64,000 bases of DNA from Clostridia bacterium (GTDB lineage: Bacteria > Bacillota > Clostridia > Lachnospirales > Anaerotignaceae). A model generated the notes under the pieces. It did no database searches, was not told where the DNA came from, and was given only the letters and a program-made list of their open reading frames with translations. The position numbers and the translations under genes are program-made. The DNA lies in NCBI GenBank assembly GCA_910575055.1, contig CAJTDC010000006.1, positions 62,001-126,000 of the forward strand. Reading direction: 5' to 3'. This document shows, in pieces, positions 26,270 through 35,100 of this stretch. The first letter of the stretch is position 1. Every line of letters begins with the position of its first letter.

Positions 26270-26710
26270 ATGAAATTGGAACAATGTGTAAAATGGTTGT
26301 TGGATTTAATGTATTATGGCGGTTGTGTAGTATGTGCTGGTATTCCTGTTGCATTCAAATATATGGGAAAATGGTATACTGTTTTTCAAACACATTTTAT
26401 AGCAATGTGTATATTATTTTTTATAGCAGGAGCATTTGCAGTAATGATAATAGGAGAACTAAGAAAAATGTTTCAGACAGTACTAGAACAAAACTGTTTT
26501 ATACAGCAAAATGTAATTAGTTTAAAAAAAATGGGATATTATAGTATTGTTACCTCTATAGCAACTACAATAAGATTATTTTATACTGTAACACCTTCTA
26601 CTGTTGTCATTATTATTATATTTTTTATAGCAGGATTATTTAGTTTTGTACTATCCAAAGTATTTCAACAGGCTGTAAAATATAAACAAGAAAATGACTT
26701 GACCATATAG
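26270..26710 (+). CDS. DUF2975-type four-helix membrane protein
   Basis: 146-residue membrane protein with four hydrophobic segments (LLDLMYYGGCVVCAGIPVAF, THFIAMCILFFIAGAFAVMI, YYSIVTSIATTIRLFY, TVVIIIIFFIAGLFSFVLSK) and a soluble bridge containing LRKMFQTVLEQNCFIQQNV. This layout and the following small Cro-type gene match DUF2975 proteins, which are commonly paired with a YozG-like regulator. Function unknown. Confidence 0.8.
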   Translation: MKLEQCVKWLLDLMYYGGCVVCAGIPVAFKYMGKWYTVFQTHFIAMCILFFIAGAFAVMIIGELRKMFQTVLEQNCFIQQNVISLKKMGYYSIVTSIATTIRLFYTVTPSTVVIIIIFFIAGLFSFVLSKVFQQAVKYKQENDLTI

Positions 26711-26720
26711 GAGGAAAAAT

Positions 26721-26930
26721 ATGGGTATCCGTGTAAATTTAGATGTGGTTATGGCACAAAGAAAAATGGGTGTTACAGAGTTGGCGAAAGAAGTAGATAT
26801 TACTATGGCAAATTTATCTATATTAAAAAATAATAAAGCAAAAGCAATACGATTTTCTACATTAGAAAGCATATGCAAAGCATTAAATTGTCAACCAGGA
26901 GATATATTAGAATTTGTAAAGGAGGAGTGA
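26721..26930 (+). CDS. Small Cro/C1-type HTH regulator (YozG-like)
   Basis: 69 residues consisting almost entirely of one helix-turn-helix domain: IRVNLDVVMAQRKMGVTELA, then VDITMANLSILKNNKAKAIR and STLESICKALNCQPGDILEF. This minimal form is the one found next to DUF2975 membrane proteins. It lies 10 bases after that gene and 3 bases before the DUF4173 gene, each with an SD, so all three form an operon. Probably an autoregulator; the phased repeats at 26173-26235 are the obvious candidate target. Confidence 0.88.
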   Translation: MGIRVNLDVVMAQRKMGVTELAKEVDITMANLSILKNNKAKAIRFSTLESICKALNCQPGDILEFVKEE

Positions 26931-26933
26931 AAA

Positions 26934-28523
26934 ATGTCAGAAGAAGAAAAAAAAGAAATAGAACAACAACAAGAAATAAAAAATGAAAAACAAGAAGTAC
27001 AAAAAATATTAGAAAAAGACAAGCAGGAAATACAACAACAAGAGATAAAAAAACCAAAACAAACAGAATACCAACAAGAGATAAAGCAAAAATTTTGGAA
27101 TTTTGTGCTAATAAGTATGTGTTTTGCTTTTTTTTACGTAATAGGAACCTATAAAATTCGTACAGGTATAGGCGTTTTTATAGCATCATTAGGACAAATA
27201 GGCTGTTGTTTTGCAGTATTAAAACAATGGAAAGTAGAAATGAAAAAAGATACTGTTTATTATGTTGTTATGATAATAATAATGAATGTGCTTATGTTGT
27301 GGACAGACCAAAGCTTTTTACATTTTTGGCATAAAAAAATGATATTACTTTTGTTTTTTATGATGATGCTTCATCAATTCTATGAAGATAAACTGTGGAG
27401 TTTAAAAACATACATTTATAATTTGTTTTTGTTGCTTTTTGGTAGCATAGCAAGTTTGTTTGAACCTATAGAAAATTTTATAGAACAGATGAAAAAAAAG
27501 GAACAACAAAATCAAAAATGGTCATATATACTATTGGGATTAGGTATCGCATTACCTTTAACATTTTTCATTGTAGCAATGTTGATGTCAGCAGATGGTG
27601 TTTTTGCAAATATGATAATTAAATTGGTAGGAAATTTGTTTTTACCTCAAAATGTTATAGCAGTAACGTTTTTGTTTGTGTTGGGGTATTGGCTGTTTTA
27701 TTGTTTTGTGTCAGGATTGGCAAGAAAAGAAGTGTCACAAAAAACAAAAGAAATGAAACAGGCAGAACCAATTATTGCTATTACATTTACTAGTGTGTTG
27801 CTTGTAGTGTATGTGCTTTTTTGTAGTATACAGATATGGTATTTGTTTATAGGAAAAGGGAAATTACCAGAGGAGTTTACATACGCTAGTTATGCTAGAA
27901 GGGGATTTTTTGAATTGCTTTTTGTAAGTGTGATAAACTTTTTAATGGTAGTGATATGTAACTGGAAATTTAGAAAAAGTAAAGTGTTAAATGGGATATT
28001 GGTGGCAGTTTCTGTTTGCAATTTTATTATGATGGCATCTTCATTTTATAGAATGATGTTGTATGTAAAAGCATATCATATGACAGTAATGAGAATGTAT
28101 GTACTTTGGTTTTTGGCAATGCTTGCAGTAAGTATGGCAGGAGTGGTGTATACTATATTTTATAAAGAAAAAAAATTGTATCAATATTTGTTTGTAGTAG
28201 TGTTTGTGTTTTTGACAGCATTAAGTGCAGTAAGGCCACAAGCATATGTAACAAGATATAATTTGGAGCATATGAAACAGTATACAAGAGCAGATATTGA
28301 TCATATTATACGTTTTTCTTCATTAGATGTTGTACCAGAGTTGGCGAAAATTGATGTAAATAAAATTGTAGTAAAAGAAGAGGAGCAAAGCGGTGAAGAA
28401 ATAATGAAAAAATATTTTCAAGGTGTGTTAAAAGAATGTGAACAAAGAAAAGCAAGAAAATATCATATAGGAGTAGCACAAGCTGAAAAGGCGGCAAGAG
28501 AATATTTAGAAAAGCATAAATAA
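26934..28523 (+). CDS. DUF4173 multi-pass membrane protein
   Basis: 529 residues. The first ~50 are a charged, Gln/Lys/Glu-rich cytoplasmic stretch (QQQEIKNEKQEVQKILEKDK and similar) with coiled-coil character. Then about eleven to twelve hydrophobic helices, with RKEVSQKTKEMKQAEPIIAITF and FTYASYARRGFFELLFVSVIN typical of the DUF4173 family, and a soluble C-terminal tail of about 90 residues (ADIDHIIRFSSLDVVPELAK). Last gene of the three-gene operon. Function of the family is unknown. Confidence 0.85.
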   Translation: MSEEEKKEIEQQQEIKNEKQEVQKILEKDKQEIQQQEIKKPKQTEYQQEIKQKFWNFVLISMCFAFFYVIGTYKIRTGIGVFIASLGQIGCCFAVLKQWKVEMKKDTVYYVVMIIIMNVLMLWTDQSFLHFWHKKMILLLFFMMMLHQFYEDKLWSLKTYIYNLFLLLFGSIASLFEPIENFIEQMKKKEQQNQKWSYILLGLGIALPLTFFIVAMLMSADGVFANMIIKLVGNLFLPQNVIAVTFLFVLGYWLFYCFVSGLARKEVSQKTKEMKQAEPIIAITFTSVLLVVYVLFCSIQIWYLFIGKGKLPEEFTYASYARRGFFELLFVSVINFLMVVICNWKFRKSKVLNGILVAVSVCNFIMMASSFYRMMLYVKAYHMTVMRMYVLWFLAMLAVSMAGVVYTIFYKEKKLYQYLFVVVFVFLTALSAVRPQAYVTRYNLEHMKQYTRADIDHIIRFSSLDVVPELAKIDVNKIVVKEEEQSGEEIMKKYFQGVLKECEQRKARKYHIGVAQAEKAAREYLEKHK

Positions 28524-28544
28524 TATAAGTTATTAAAAATATGC

Positions 28545-28612
28545 TATAGTATTTAAGAGCAGTCATGACGGGTGTTTTAAGCCCTCTCTCTATAAAGAAA
28601 GGGGGCGATATT
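28545..28612 (+). promoter_or_regulatory. Toxin promoter and translation-masking 5' leader
   Basis: Extended -10 TGC TATAGT (28545-28550) without a good -35 puts the RNA start near 28556, at AAGAGCAGTCA. Downstream, GCCCTCTCTC (28581-28590) pairs with GAAAGGGGGC (28597-28606), ten positions with one wobble and one mismatch, burying the SD AAGGGGG that serves the ATG at 28613. AAGAGCAGTCA (28555-28565) is also an exact reverse complement of TGACTGCTCTT at 28789-28799. Confidence 0.6.
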
Positions 28613-28693
28613 ATGACAACATTTGAAGAACTTTATTTATTTCTTACTTTTTGTTTAGTCGTAATAGAATTGCTCTCTTACTTAAAAAAGTAA
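28613..28693 (+). CDS. Putative holin-like type I toxin peptide, 26 residues
   Basis: ATG-initiated, 26 codons, ending TAA: MTTFEELYLFLTFCLVVIEL then LSYLKK. One hydrophobic helix flanked by an acidic N-terminus (TTFEE) and Lys-Lys C-terminus is the form of the small putative holin-like toxins of Firmicutes (MTT-[YF]-E start is typical) and related membrane-acting type I toxins. SD is GGGGG seven bases upstream, sequestered in a hairpin. A convergent RNA and a bidirectional terminator follow. Membrane action and toxicity are inferred from family resemblance. Confidence 0.7.
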   Translation: MTTFEELYLFLTFCLVVIELLSYLKK

Positions 28694-28706
28694 GAGTCAG
28701 TTTTTA

Positions 28707-28803
28707 GCATAAAAAAACTACCCATCATAGCCCTAGCAAGCTCGGATAGTTTTTCTATCAATAGAGTGTAGGGCAAGCCACTTTGTGGTGACTGCTCTTT
28801 TAT
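28707..28803 (-). ncRNA. Candidate antisense antitoxin RNA
   Basis: A minus-strand promoter (28810-28838) should start an RNA near 28803 that runs toward the toxin gene and ends at the shared terminator (about 28707), roughly 95 nt. Its 5' part carries AAGAGCAGTCA, identical to the 5' end of the toxin RNA, and an imperfect hairpin (CCACAAAGTGG). It would be complementary to the 3' end of the toxin message across the terminator. The arrangement resembles convergent par/txpA-type loci. Confidence 0.5.
28709..28755. terminator. Bidirectional terminator shared by toxin and antisense RNA
   Basis: AAAAACTACCC pairs with GGATAGTTTTT (one mismatch) around a 23-base loop; A-tract on one side and T-tract on the other allow function on both strands. 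Confidence 0.75.
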
Positions 28804-28809
28804 ATTGCA

Positions 28810-28838
28810 ATCATAACACAAAAAATATATTTTGTAAA
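28810..28838 (-). promoter_or_regulatory. Minus-strand promoter of the antisense RNA
   Basis: Reading the minus strand: TTTACA (28838-28833), 17-base spacer, TATGAT (28815-28810). Both hexamers are close to consensus and the spacing is ideal. Confidence 0.65.
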
Positions 28839-28920
28839 GCATCTATTTTTGAAAAAAATATGCTCAGCTTGTCAAAAAAGTTTGCAGATGTGGATAGAGT
28901 CCACAAAAAATTTTATAAAT

Positions 28921-28951
28921 AAAAGGGAACGGTTTCGCCGCTCCCTTTTTT
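28921..28951 (+). terminator. Strong intrinsic terminator in the 28.8-29.1 kb gene-free stretch
   Basis: AAAAGGGAACGG and CCGCTCCCTTTTTT form a GC-rich stem around TTTCG. No coding sequence precedes it directly; upstream is only a short hairpin GTGGATAGAGTCCAC (about 28890-28904). It could end read-through from the toxin region or a small RNA starting near 28850. Confidence 0.85.
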
Positions 28952-29084
28952 AATGCCTTAATAATAGGTAGAGAAATTTATAAAATTTTTTTAAATATTT
29001 CGTTATAGCGAAACTTTTTATGTCATTTTAATATTATAATTTGGTTTGATAAAAAATCAATATAATTAAGGGAGAAGATAGAAA

Positions 29085-29318
29085 ATGAAAATGAAAATAA
29101 AAAAGAAAAAAAATAGAAAAAAGAAAATGACGAGGGTAGTACATTGGATATTAACCCACCCAGAAGAATTTTTTTTAATATGTGGCGTTGGGGCAGAACG
29201 CATGACAGATGAAAAATTTGAAAAAATGTGGTGTTTTTTAAGAGAACAGAAATTTGAAGTGCTGTTTATTGTTTTAATAACAGTGCACCATGAAAGAATG
29301 GGCATAAATGTTGAATAA
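29085..29318 (+). CDS. Small hypothetical basic protein
   Basis: 77 residues with no family I recognise. The N-terminus is almost pure Lys/Arg/Met (KMKIKKKKNRKKK), followed by THPEEFFLICGVGAERMTDE, KMWCFLREQKFEVLFIVLI and TVHHERMGINVE. A good SD (AAGGGAG) lies about 10 bases before ATG, and TATAAT is at 29061-29066; both argue it is a real gene. It is isolated between the toxin region and the S10 leader. The LFIVLI stretch is too short to call a membrane anchor confidently. Confidence 0.5.
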   Translation: MKMKIKKKKNRKKKMTRVVHWILTHPEEFFLICGVGAERMTDEKFEKMWCFLREQKFEVLFIVLITVHHERMGINVE

Positions 29319-29454
29319 ATTGCTTTAAAATGGGAAAGACTTTTTATGTAAAATGAAAAGAGAAAAAAGTGCATTTGTATGAATTGCTCAAAAATAACAC
29401 AATATTATTGTGAAAATTATTACAATATTTTTGTAACAAAGTCAAAAAAAATAC
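29319..29454. other. AT-rich spacer upstream of the S10 promoter
   Basis: No credible gene. AATATTATTGTGAAAATTATTACAATATTTTTG-like AT palindromic segments occur near 29400-29433, upstream of the promoter, and may act as an UP-like element; nothing else identified. Confidence 0.4.
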
Positions 29455-29483
29455 TTGCAAACAAATGAATTTTAATGTATACT
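29455..29483 (+). promoter_or_regulatory. Main promoter of the S10 ribosomal superoperon
   Basis: TTGCAA (29455-29460), 17-base spacer, TATACT (29478-29483). It is the last good promoter before rpsJ and leaves a leader of about 250 nt. Confidence 0.8.
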
Positions 29484-29742
29484 GAATTACGTTGTGACAT
29501 ACGAGCGATGATACAGAAGGTTGCGGCATACAAAACGAGTTGTGTGCAGGTTTTTCTGAGGAGCGATGTCCAGTTCAAGAAACCGGGCGACATGGTCACT
29601 GTACTGAATATAGGAAAAAGATATTCTCAAAAAAAGAGAATAGTTCTGTGTATCTTTACGTTGCGAGATACGTCCGAATGAGTGTGCAGTCACCGCTTGT
29701 CGTGCTGAAGTTCAATAGTGCGAAAAGGAGGGGACTTTTTTT
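29484..29742 (+). promoter_or_regulatory. Structured 5' leader of the S10 operon
   Basis: About 250 nt with noticeably higher G+C than flanking spacer and several possible stems: ATGTC/GACAT (about 29567-29595), TATTCTC/GAGAATA (about 29622-29643), GTATCT/AGATAC (about 29649-29670). No reading frame with an SD. Ribosomal operons are commonly controlled through such leaders (by L4 in Gammaproteobacteria); the regulator here is unknown. The rpsJ SD AAAAGGAGGG is at its end. Confidence 0.55.
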
Positions 29743-30057
29743 ATGGCTAACCCAAAAATTAGAATCAGTCTAAAAGCGTACGATCATAAACTGATCGACC
29801 AGTCCGCAGCTCAGATTATAGAGACTGCAAAGAAAACAGGTGCTCAGGTAAGTGGACCTATTCCACTTCCAACAAAAAAAGAAGTAGTAACAATATTAAG
29901 AGCAGTACACAAATATAAAGACTCAAGAGAGCAGTTCGAAATGAGAACACATAAAAGACTGATTGATATTATATCACCAAGCCCAAAAACAGCAGATGCT
30001 TTGAGCAGATTAGATTTGCCAGCAGGTGTTGATATTGTGTTAAAAGTGATGAAATAA
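29743..30057 (+). CDS. rpsJ: 30S ribosomal protein S10
   Basis: 104 residues, full length. [17 protein letters not shown] at the N-terminus and [20 protein letters not shown] then [15 protein letters not shown] are diagnostic. Besides its place in the small-subunit head, S10 (NusE) partners NusB (4.5 kb in this window) in rRNA antitermination. It opens the superoperon; an unusually long 191-base gap follows before rplC. Confidence 0.97.
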   Translation: MANPKIRISLKAYDHKLIDQSAAQIIETAKKTGAQVSGPIPLPTKKEVVTILRAVHKYKDSREQFEMRTHKRLIDIISPSPKTADALSRLDLPAGVDIVLKVMK

Positions 30058-30248
30058 TAAAAGTCAAAAAAAGTTGATATAATGATGAAATGAAAAAAAC
30101 AAAAAGGGCTTACAAGCAAGTCCTTTGAGGAAAAAAGCATTTTCTCAAAAATATTTTGTGTAATACAAAATAAAGCTAGTATGATTGTTTTTTCTTTTAT
30201 ATTCAAGGAAAGAATAATCCGCTGTAGAATATCAGGAGGTGCGAAAAA
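30058..30248 (+). promoter_or_regulatory. Gap between rpsJ and rplC with hairpins and a possible internal promoter
   Basis: TGATATAAT (30075-30083) looks like an extended -10 without a good -35. AAAGGGCTT (30103-30111) pairs with AAGTCCTTT (30118-30126), and a smaller GAG-AAAA/TTTT-CTC hairpin follows at about 30127-30146. No gene. rpsJ and rplC are usually almost adjacent, so this spacer likely carries control signals for the downstream genes. Confidence 0.45.
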
Positions 30249-30878
30249 ATGAAAAAAGCAATTATTGCAAAAAAAGTGGGAATGACACAAATTTTCACAG
30301 AAAACGGTGCTTTAATTCCAGTAACAGTATTGGAAGCAGGCCCATGTACAGTAGTACAAAAAAAGACAGTAGAAAATGATGGATATGAAGCAATACAGGT
30401 TGGATTTGTAGATGCAAAAGCAAAACACGTAACAAAACCTGTAAAAGGTCATTTTGATAAAGCTGGCGTAACAGCAAAAAAATATTTAAAAGAGTTTAGA
30501 TTAGAAGATACTAGTGCATATGAAGTAGGAGCTGAAATTAAAGCTGATGTGTTTGCAGCAGGCGATAAAGTAGATGTCAGTGGCGTTTCAAAAGGTAAAG
30601 GCTTCCAAAGTACAATTAAAAGATATAATGCACAGAGAGGACCTATGGGACACGGTTCTAAATCACATAGAGTAGTAGGTTCTATGAGTTCTGGTACAAC
30701 ACCAGGTAGAGTTAAAAAGAATAAAAAAATGCCTGGACATATGGGAAATGTAAATGTAACAGTACAAAATATAGAAGTAGTTCGTGCAGACGCTGAAAAA
30801 AATATGCTTTTAGTAAAAGGTGCCGTTCCAGGACCAAAAGGAGCAGTACTTGTAATTAAAGACAGCGTAAAGGCTTAA
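30249..30878 (+). CDS. rplC: 50S ribosomal protein L3
   Basis: 209 residues. [20 protein letters not shown] at the N-terminus, and the long loop [20 protein letters not shown], then [16 protein letters not shown], that reaches the peptidyl transferase area. SD AGGAGGTG precedes ATG. 28 bases before rplD. Confidence 0.97.
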   Translation: MKKAIIAKKVGMTQIFTENGALIPVTVLEAGPCTVVQKKTVENDGYEAIQVGFVDAKAKHVTKPVKGHFDKAGVTAKKYLKEFRLEDTSAYEVGAEIKADVFAAGDKVDVSGVSKGKGFQSTIKRYNAQRGPMGHGSKSHRVVGSMSSGTTPGRVKKNKKMPGHMGNVNVTVQNIEVVRADAEKNMLLVKGAVPGPKGAVLVIKDSVKA

Positions 30879-30905
30879 TTTACTTTACGAAAGGAGGAAC
30901 AAATA

Positions 30906-31526
30906 ATGGCAAATGTTGCAGTAGTAAACATGAATGGCGAAAATGTAGGCAGTATTGAGCTGAATGACGCTATTTTCGGAATAGAAGCAAATGAACACGT
31001 AATGCACTTGGCTGTAGTGCAGTATCTTGCAAATCAAAGACAAGGTACACAAAGTGCAAAAACTCGTGCTGAAGTAAGAGGCGGCGGAAGAAAACCTTGG
31101 AGACAAAAAGGCACAGGTAGAGCAAGACAAGGTTCTACACGTTCCCCACAATGGACAGGCGGTGGCGTTGTATTTGCTCCAAAGCCAAGAGATTATTCTT
31201 TTAAATTAAATAAGAAAGTAAAAAGATTGGCATTACAGTCTGCACTTTCTACAAAAGTAGCAGAAAATAAAATCATTGTGTTAGATGAATTAACATTAAA
31301 TGAAATCAAAACGAAAGAAATGGTAAAAGTTTTGAATAATATAAAATGTGAAAAAGCATTGATAGTGATGGACGGTTCTAATACAAATGTAATGCTTTCT
31401 GCAAGAAATATACCAAATGTAAAAACAGCATCTGTAAATACAATTAATGTGTATGATTTATTAAAATATAATACATTGGTAGTAACAAAAGATGCAGTAG
31501 CAAAAATTGAGGAGGTGTACGCATAA
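30906..31526 (+). CDS. rplD: 50S ribosomal protein L4
   Basis: 206 residues. The Arg/Gly-rich loop ([20 protein letters not shown]) that lines the peptide exit tunnel is present. In E. coli L4 represses its own operon through the S10 leader; whether it acts on the leader at 29.5 kb here is open. Its stop overlaps the rplW start (TAATG). Confidence 0.97.
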   Translation: MANVAVVNMNGENVGSIELNDAIFGIEANEHVMHLAVVQYLANQRQGTQSAKTRAEVRGGGRKPWRQKGTGRARQGSTRSPQWTGGGVVFAPKPRDYSFKLNKKVKRLALQSALSTKVAENKIIVLDELTLNEIKTKEMVKVLNNIKCEKALIVMDGSNTNVMLSARNIPNVKTASVNTINVYDLLKYNTLVVTKDAVAKIEEVYA

Positions 31527-31825
31527 TGGCAGATTTAAAATATTATGACATTATCAAAAAACCAGTCATTACAGAAAAAAGTATGTCAATACTTGATGAA
31601 AAGAAATACACTTTCTTGGTACACCCAGACGCAACAAAAACACAAATTAAAGAAGCAGTAGAAAAAATGTTTGATGGTGCAAAAGTAGCTTCTGTTAATA
31701 CAATGAATTATGATGGCAAACCTAAAAGACGTGGTATGATATGGGGTAAAACAGCAAAAAGAAAAAAAGCCATTGTAAAATTGACAGCAGATAGTAAAGA
31801 TATTGAAATTTTCCAAGGAATGTAA
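31526..31825 (+). CDS. rplW: 50S ribosomal protein L23
   Basis: 99 residues. [20 protein letters not shown] and the KPKRRG loop are characteristic. L23 sits at the tunnel exit and binds trigger factor and the signal recognition particle. Start overlaps the rplD stop by one base. Confidence 0.96.
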   Translation: MADLKYYDIIKKPVITEKSMSILDEKKYTFLVHPDATKTQIKEAVEKMFDGAKVASVNTMNYDGKPKRRGMIWGKTAKRKKAIVKLTADSKDIEIFQGM

Positions 31826-31883
31826 TAAATAGTAGAGAAAAGATACACAAAAAGGTGATAACACACTGAAAGGAGTGGAAAAG

Positions 31884-32714
31884 GTGGCTATTAAAAGATA
31901 TAAACCATATACACCGTCCAGAAGACACATGACAGTGTCCGCATTTGATGAAATTACAAAATCAACTCCTGAAAAATCTTTGGTAGTTCATATCAAAAAA
32001 AATTCAGGTAGAAATAACCAAGGTAAAATTACAGTACGCCATAAAGGCGGCGGTGCAAAAATAAAATATAGAATGGTTGACTTTAAAAGAAATAAAGACA
32101 ACATTCCAGCTAAAGTAGTAGGGATTGAATATGACCCAAATAGAACAGCAAATATAGCATTAATCGTGTATGCTGATGGTGCAAAATCCTATATACTTGC
32201 TCCAGTAGGATTAAAAGTAGGCGACACTGTAATGAGTGGTGTTGAGGCAGAAGTAAGAGTTGGAAATACATTGCCAATGAGAGCAATTCCAATTGGTGCA
32301 AATATTCATAATATTGAAATGAAGCCAGGAAAAGGTGGACAGCTTGTACGTTCTGCAGGAAATGTTGCACAGCTTATGGCAAAAGAAGGAAAATATGCTA
32401 CAGTAAAATTACCATCTGGAGAAATGAGAATGTTGCCATTAGATTGTAGAGCAACAATCGGTCAGGTAGGAAATATAGACCACGAATTAATCCATATTGG
32501 TAAAGCAGGAAGAAAACGTCATATGGGTATTAGACCAACAGTGCGTGGTTCTGTAATGAACCCTAATGACCACCCTCACGGCGGTGGTGAAGGTAGAGCA
32601 CCTATCGGTCGTCCATCACCAATGACACCTTGGGGTAAACCAGCAATGGGTTATAAAACTCGTAAAAAACATAAAGCTTCCAATAAATATATTGTACGTC
32701 GTAGAAACGGCTGA
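31884..32714 (+). CDS. rplB: 50S ribosomal protein L2
   Basis: Start chosen at GTG 31884 ([15 protein letters not shown]), eight bases after AAAGGAG; the upstream GTG 31875 lies in the SD. 276 residues, the standard length. The C-terminal [20 protein letters not shown] loop contacts the peptidyl transferase centre. Confidence 0.97.
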   Translation: MAIKRYKPYTPSRRHMTVSAFDEITKSTPEKSLVVHIKKNSGRNNQGKITVRHKGGGAKIKYRMVDFKRNKDNIPAKVVGIEYDPNRTANIALIVYADGAKSYILAPVGLKVGDTVMSGVEAEVRVGNTLPMRAIPIGANIHNIEMKPGKGGQLVRSAGNVAQLMAKEGKYATVKLPSGEMRMLPLDCRATIGQVGNIDHELIHIGKAGRKRHMGIRPTVRGSVMNPNDHPHGGGEGRAPIGRPSPMTPWGKPAMGYKTRKKHKASNKYIVRRRNG

Positions 32715-32763
32715 TAACTTGGCACAGAAATGTGTTTAATATCGCAAAGGAGGATAACAAGTA

Positions 32764-33048
32764 ATGAGTAGATCATTGAAAAAGGGACCATTTGCTGATG
32801 AGCATCTTTTAAAGAAAATTGATGCAATGAATGCTTCTGGAGAAAAAAGTGTTATAAAAACATGGTCTCGTCGTTCCACAATATTTCCAGATATGATTGG
32901 ACATACTATAGCAGTGCACGATGGAAGAAAACACGTACCAGTGTATATTACAGAAGATATGGTAGGCCATAAACTAGGAGAATTTGCGTTGACAAGAACA
33001 TACAGAGGACACGGAAAAGACGCAGAAAAGAAATCAAAAGTTCGTTAA
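32764..33048 (+). CDS. rpsS: 30S ribosomal protein S19
   Basis: 94 residues. [17 protein letters not shown] and [20 protein letters not shown] are diagnostic. Forms the S13-S19 pair in the small-subunit head. Confidence 0.97.
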   Translation: MSRSLKKGPFADEHLLKKIDAMNASGEKSVIKTWSRRSTIFPDMIGHTIAVHDGRKHVPVYITEDMVGHKLGEFALTRTYRGHGKDAEKKSKVR

Positions 33049-33077
33049 TTTATAGATAGTGGAAGGAGGTTTCGTTC

Positions 33078-33467
33078 ATGGCAAAGGGACATAGAAGCCA
33101 AATTAAAAAACAGAGAAATTTGGATAATAGAGAAAAAAGACCACACGCATCTGCTAAGTATGTTGGCATTCCAGCCACAAAAGCGAAAATTGTATTAGAC
33201 CAGATTAAAGGCAAAGATGTTGCCACAGCAGCGGCTTTATTGCAATATTCACCAAGATATGCGGCGGAGATTATTGCGAAAGTATTAAAATCAGCAGTAG
33301 CCAATGCAGAAAATAATTTGGGTATGGATATTAGCAAATTATATGTTGAAGAAGTAAGTGCAAATCAAGGACCAACAATGAAAAGAATTCGTCCAAGAGC
33401 ACAAGGTAGAGCATATAGAATATTGAAAAGATCAAGTCATATATCCATAATCCTCAATGAGAGATAA
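33078..33467 (+). CDS. rplV: 50S ribosomal protein L22
   Basis: 129 residues, slightly long for the family because of a Lys/Arg-rich N-terminal stretch ([20 protein letters not shown]) before the conserved [20 protein letters not shown]. The hairpin [20 protein letters not shown] reaches the exit tunnel. Confidence 0.96.
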   Translation: MAKGHRSQIKKQRNLDNREKRPHASAKYVGIPATKAKIVLDQIKGKDVATAAALLQYSPRYAAEIIAKVLKSAVANAENNLGMDISKLYVEEVSANQGPTMKRIRPRAQGRAYRILKRSSHISIILNER

Positions 33468-33478
33468 GGAGGTTAATG

Positions 33479-34138
33479 ATGGGACAGAAAGTAAATCCAC
33501 ATGGATTAAGAGTTGGAATTATAAAAGACTGGGATACAAAGTGGTATGCTGAAAAAGAATTTGCAAACTACTTGGTAGAAGATGTTAAAATTAGAAAATT
33601 CATTAAAAAGAGATTGTATTCATCAGGCATTTCAAAAATTGCTATTGAGAGAACAGCAGAGAGAATGAAAATTACTGTTTTCACAGCAAAACCAGGTATA
33701 GTAATTGGTAGAAATGGTCAAGCGATAGAAGAATTAAAAGGTCAAGTACAAAAATTGACAAAACATAAAGTAGCAATTAATATTGAAGAAATCAAAAGAC
33801 CAGAATTGGACGCACAGCTTGTAGCAGAAAACATTGCACAACAGTTGGAAAATCGTGTAACATTCCGTAGAGCAATGAAACAAGCTATGGGTAGAACAAT
33901 GAAATTTGGAGCAAAAGGTATTAAAACAGCAGTTTCCGGTCGTTTAGGTGGAGCAGATATGGCACGTGGAGAAAGCTACCACGAAGGAACAATACCACTT
34001 CAAACATTGAGAGCAGATATAGACTATGGTTTTGCAGAAGCAGATACCACATATGGAAAATTAGGTGTAAAAGTTTGGATATATAAAGGAGAGGTACTTC
34101 CTGTAAAAGAAGCAAAGAAGGAAGGAGGCACTAGATAA
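33479..34138 (+). CDS. rpsC: 30S ribosomal protein S3
   Basis: Start taken at the second of two adjacent ATGs (33479), seven bases after GGAGG; 219 residues beginning [14 protein letters not shown]. The KH domain motif [17 protein letters not shown] is clear. S3 lines the mRNA entry channel. Confidence 0.96.
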   Translation: MGQKVNPHGLRVGIIKDWDTKWYAEKEFANYLVEDVKIRKFIKKRLYSSGISKIAIERTAERMKITVFTAKPGIVIGRNGQAIEELKGQVQKLTKHKVAINIEEIKRPELDAQLVAENIAQQLENRVTFRRAMKQAMGRTMKFGAKGIKTAVSGRLGGADMARGESYHEGTIPLQTLRADIDYGFAEADTTYGKLGVKVWIYKGEVLPVKEAKKEGGTR

Positions 34139-34140
34139 TT

Positions 34141-34581
34141 ATGTTAATGCCTAAGAGAGTAAAAAGACGTAAACAAATGAGAGGGCGTTTAAAAGGCAAA
34201 GCGATGAGAGGAAACAAAATCACATATGGTGATTATGGTATTCAAGCGTGTGAGCCAAGTTGGATTACATCAAATCAGATAGAGGCAGCCCGTATTGCTA
34301 TGACAAGATATATAAAACGTGGTGGTAGTGTATGGATTAAAATATTCCCAGACAAACCAATCACAGCAAAACCTGCTGAAACTCGTATGGGTTCTGGTAA
34401 AGGTTCACCAGAATATTGGGTAGCAGTTGTAAAACCAGGTAGAATTATGTTTGAGATAGGTGGAGTTGCAGAGGAAACAGCAAGAGAGGCGTTAAGACTT
34501 GCAATTCATAAACTGCCAATCAAATGTAAAATCGTTTCTCGTGCAGAGCAACAGGCGGAAATGGAAGGTGATCAGCAGTGA
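34141..34581 (+). CDS. rplP: 50S ribosomal protein L16
   Basis: 146 residues starting [40 protein letters not shown] is the conserved core. Starts two bases after rpsC and overlaps rpmC by four. Confidence 0.97.
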   Translation: MLMPKRVKRRKQMRGRLKGKAMRGNKITYGDYGIQACEPSWITSNQIEAARIAMTRYIKRGGSVWIKIFPDKPITAKPAETRMGSGKGSPEYWVAVVKPGRIMFEIGGVAEETAREALRLAIHKLPIKCKIVSRAEQQAEMEGDQQ

Positions 34582-34787
34582 AAGCAAAAGGCTATGTTAA
34601 TGAATTAGTTGGAAAAACAGCAGATGAATTAAAAAATGACCTTGTTTCTGCGAAAAAAGAATTGTTTAACCTGAGATTTCAAAATGCAACGAACCAGTTG
34701 GACAATACTGCAAGAATTAAGGAAGTTCGTAAGAATATAGCAAGAATACAGACAGTTATTACACAGAAACAAAAAACAGCTGAATAA
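34578..34787 (+). CDS. rpmC: 50S ribosomal protein L29
   Basis: 69 residues, GTG start inside the rplP stop region (overlap GTGA). [20 protein letters not shown] and the [12 protein letters not shown] helix are typical of this two-helix protein near the tunnel exit. Confidence 0.95.
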   Translation: MKAKGYVNELVGKTADELKNDLVSAKKELFNLRFQNATNQLDNTARIKEVRKNIARIQTVITQKQKTAE

Positions 34788-34817
34788 TAGTTGTCAAAGA
34801 GGAAAGGAGGCAACCTC

Positions 34818-35075
34818 GTGGAAGAAAGAAATCTTCGTAAAACAAGAATTGGAAAAGTAATCAGTGATAAAATGGATAAAACCATAGTAGTAGCTGTAGA
34901 AGATAAAGTAAAACATCCATTATACGGTAAAATTGTAAATAGAACTTATAAACTTAAAGCACACGATGAAAATAATGAGTGTGGTATAGGTGACCGTGTA
35001 AAAGTAATGGAAACAAGACCATTATCAAAAGATAAAAGATGGCGTCTTGTACAAATTATGGAAAAAGCAAAATAA
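34818..35075 (+). CDS. rpsQ: 30S ribosomal protein S17
   Basis: GTG 34818 follows AAAGGAGG and gives the canonical 85 residues ([20 protein letters not shown]). The frame is open further upstream but without support. OB-fold 16S rRNA binder. Confidence 0.95.
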   Translation: MEERNLRKTRIGKVISDKMDKTIVVAVEDKVKHPLYGKIVNRTYKLKAHDENNECGIGDRVKVMETRPLSKDKRWRLVQIMEKAK

Positions 35076-35100
35076 AACTGTTACGGGAGGAGGCATTACT

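Noticed and set aside
29475..29681. 68-codon frame in the S10 leader
   Set aside because: No SD, odd composition, and lies within a structured leader; overlapped by another frame on the minus strand.
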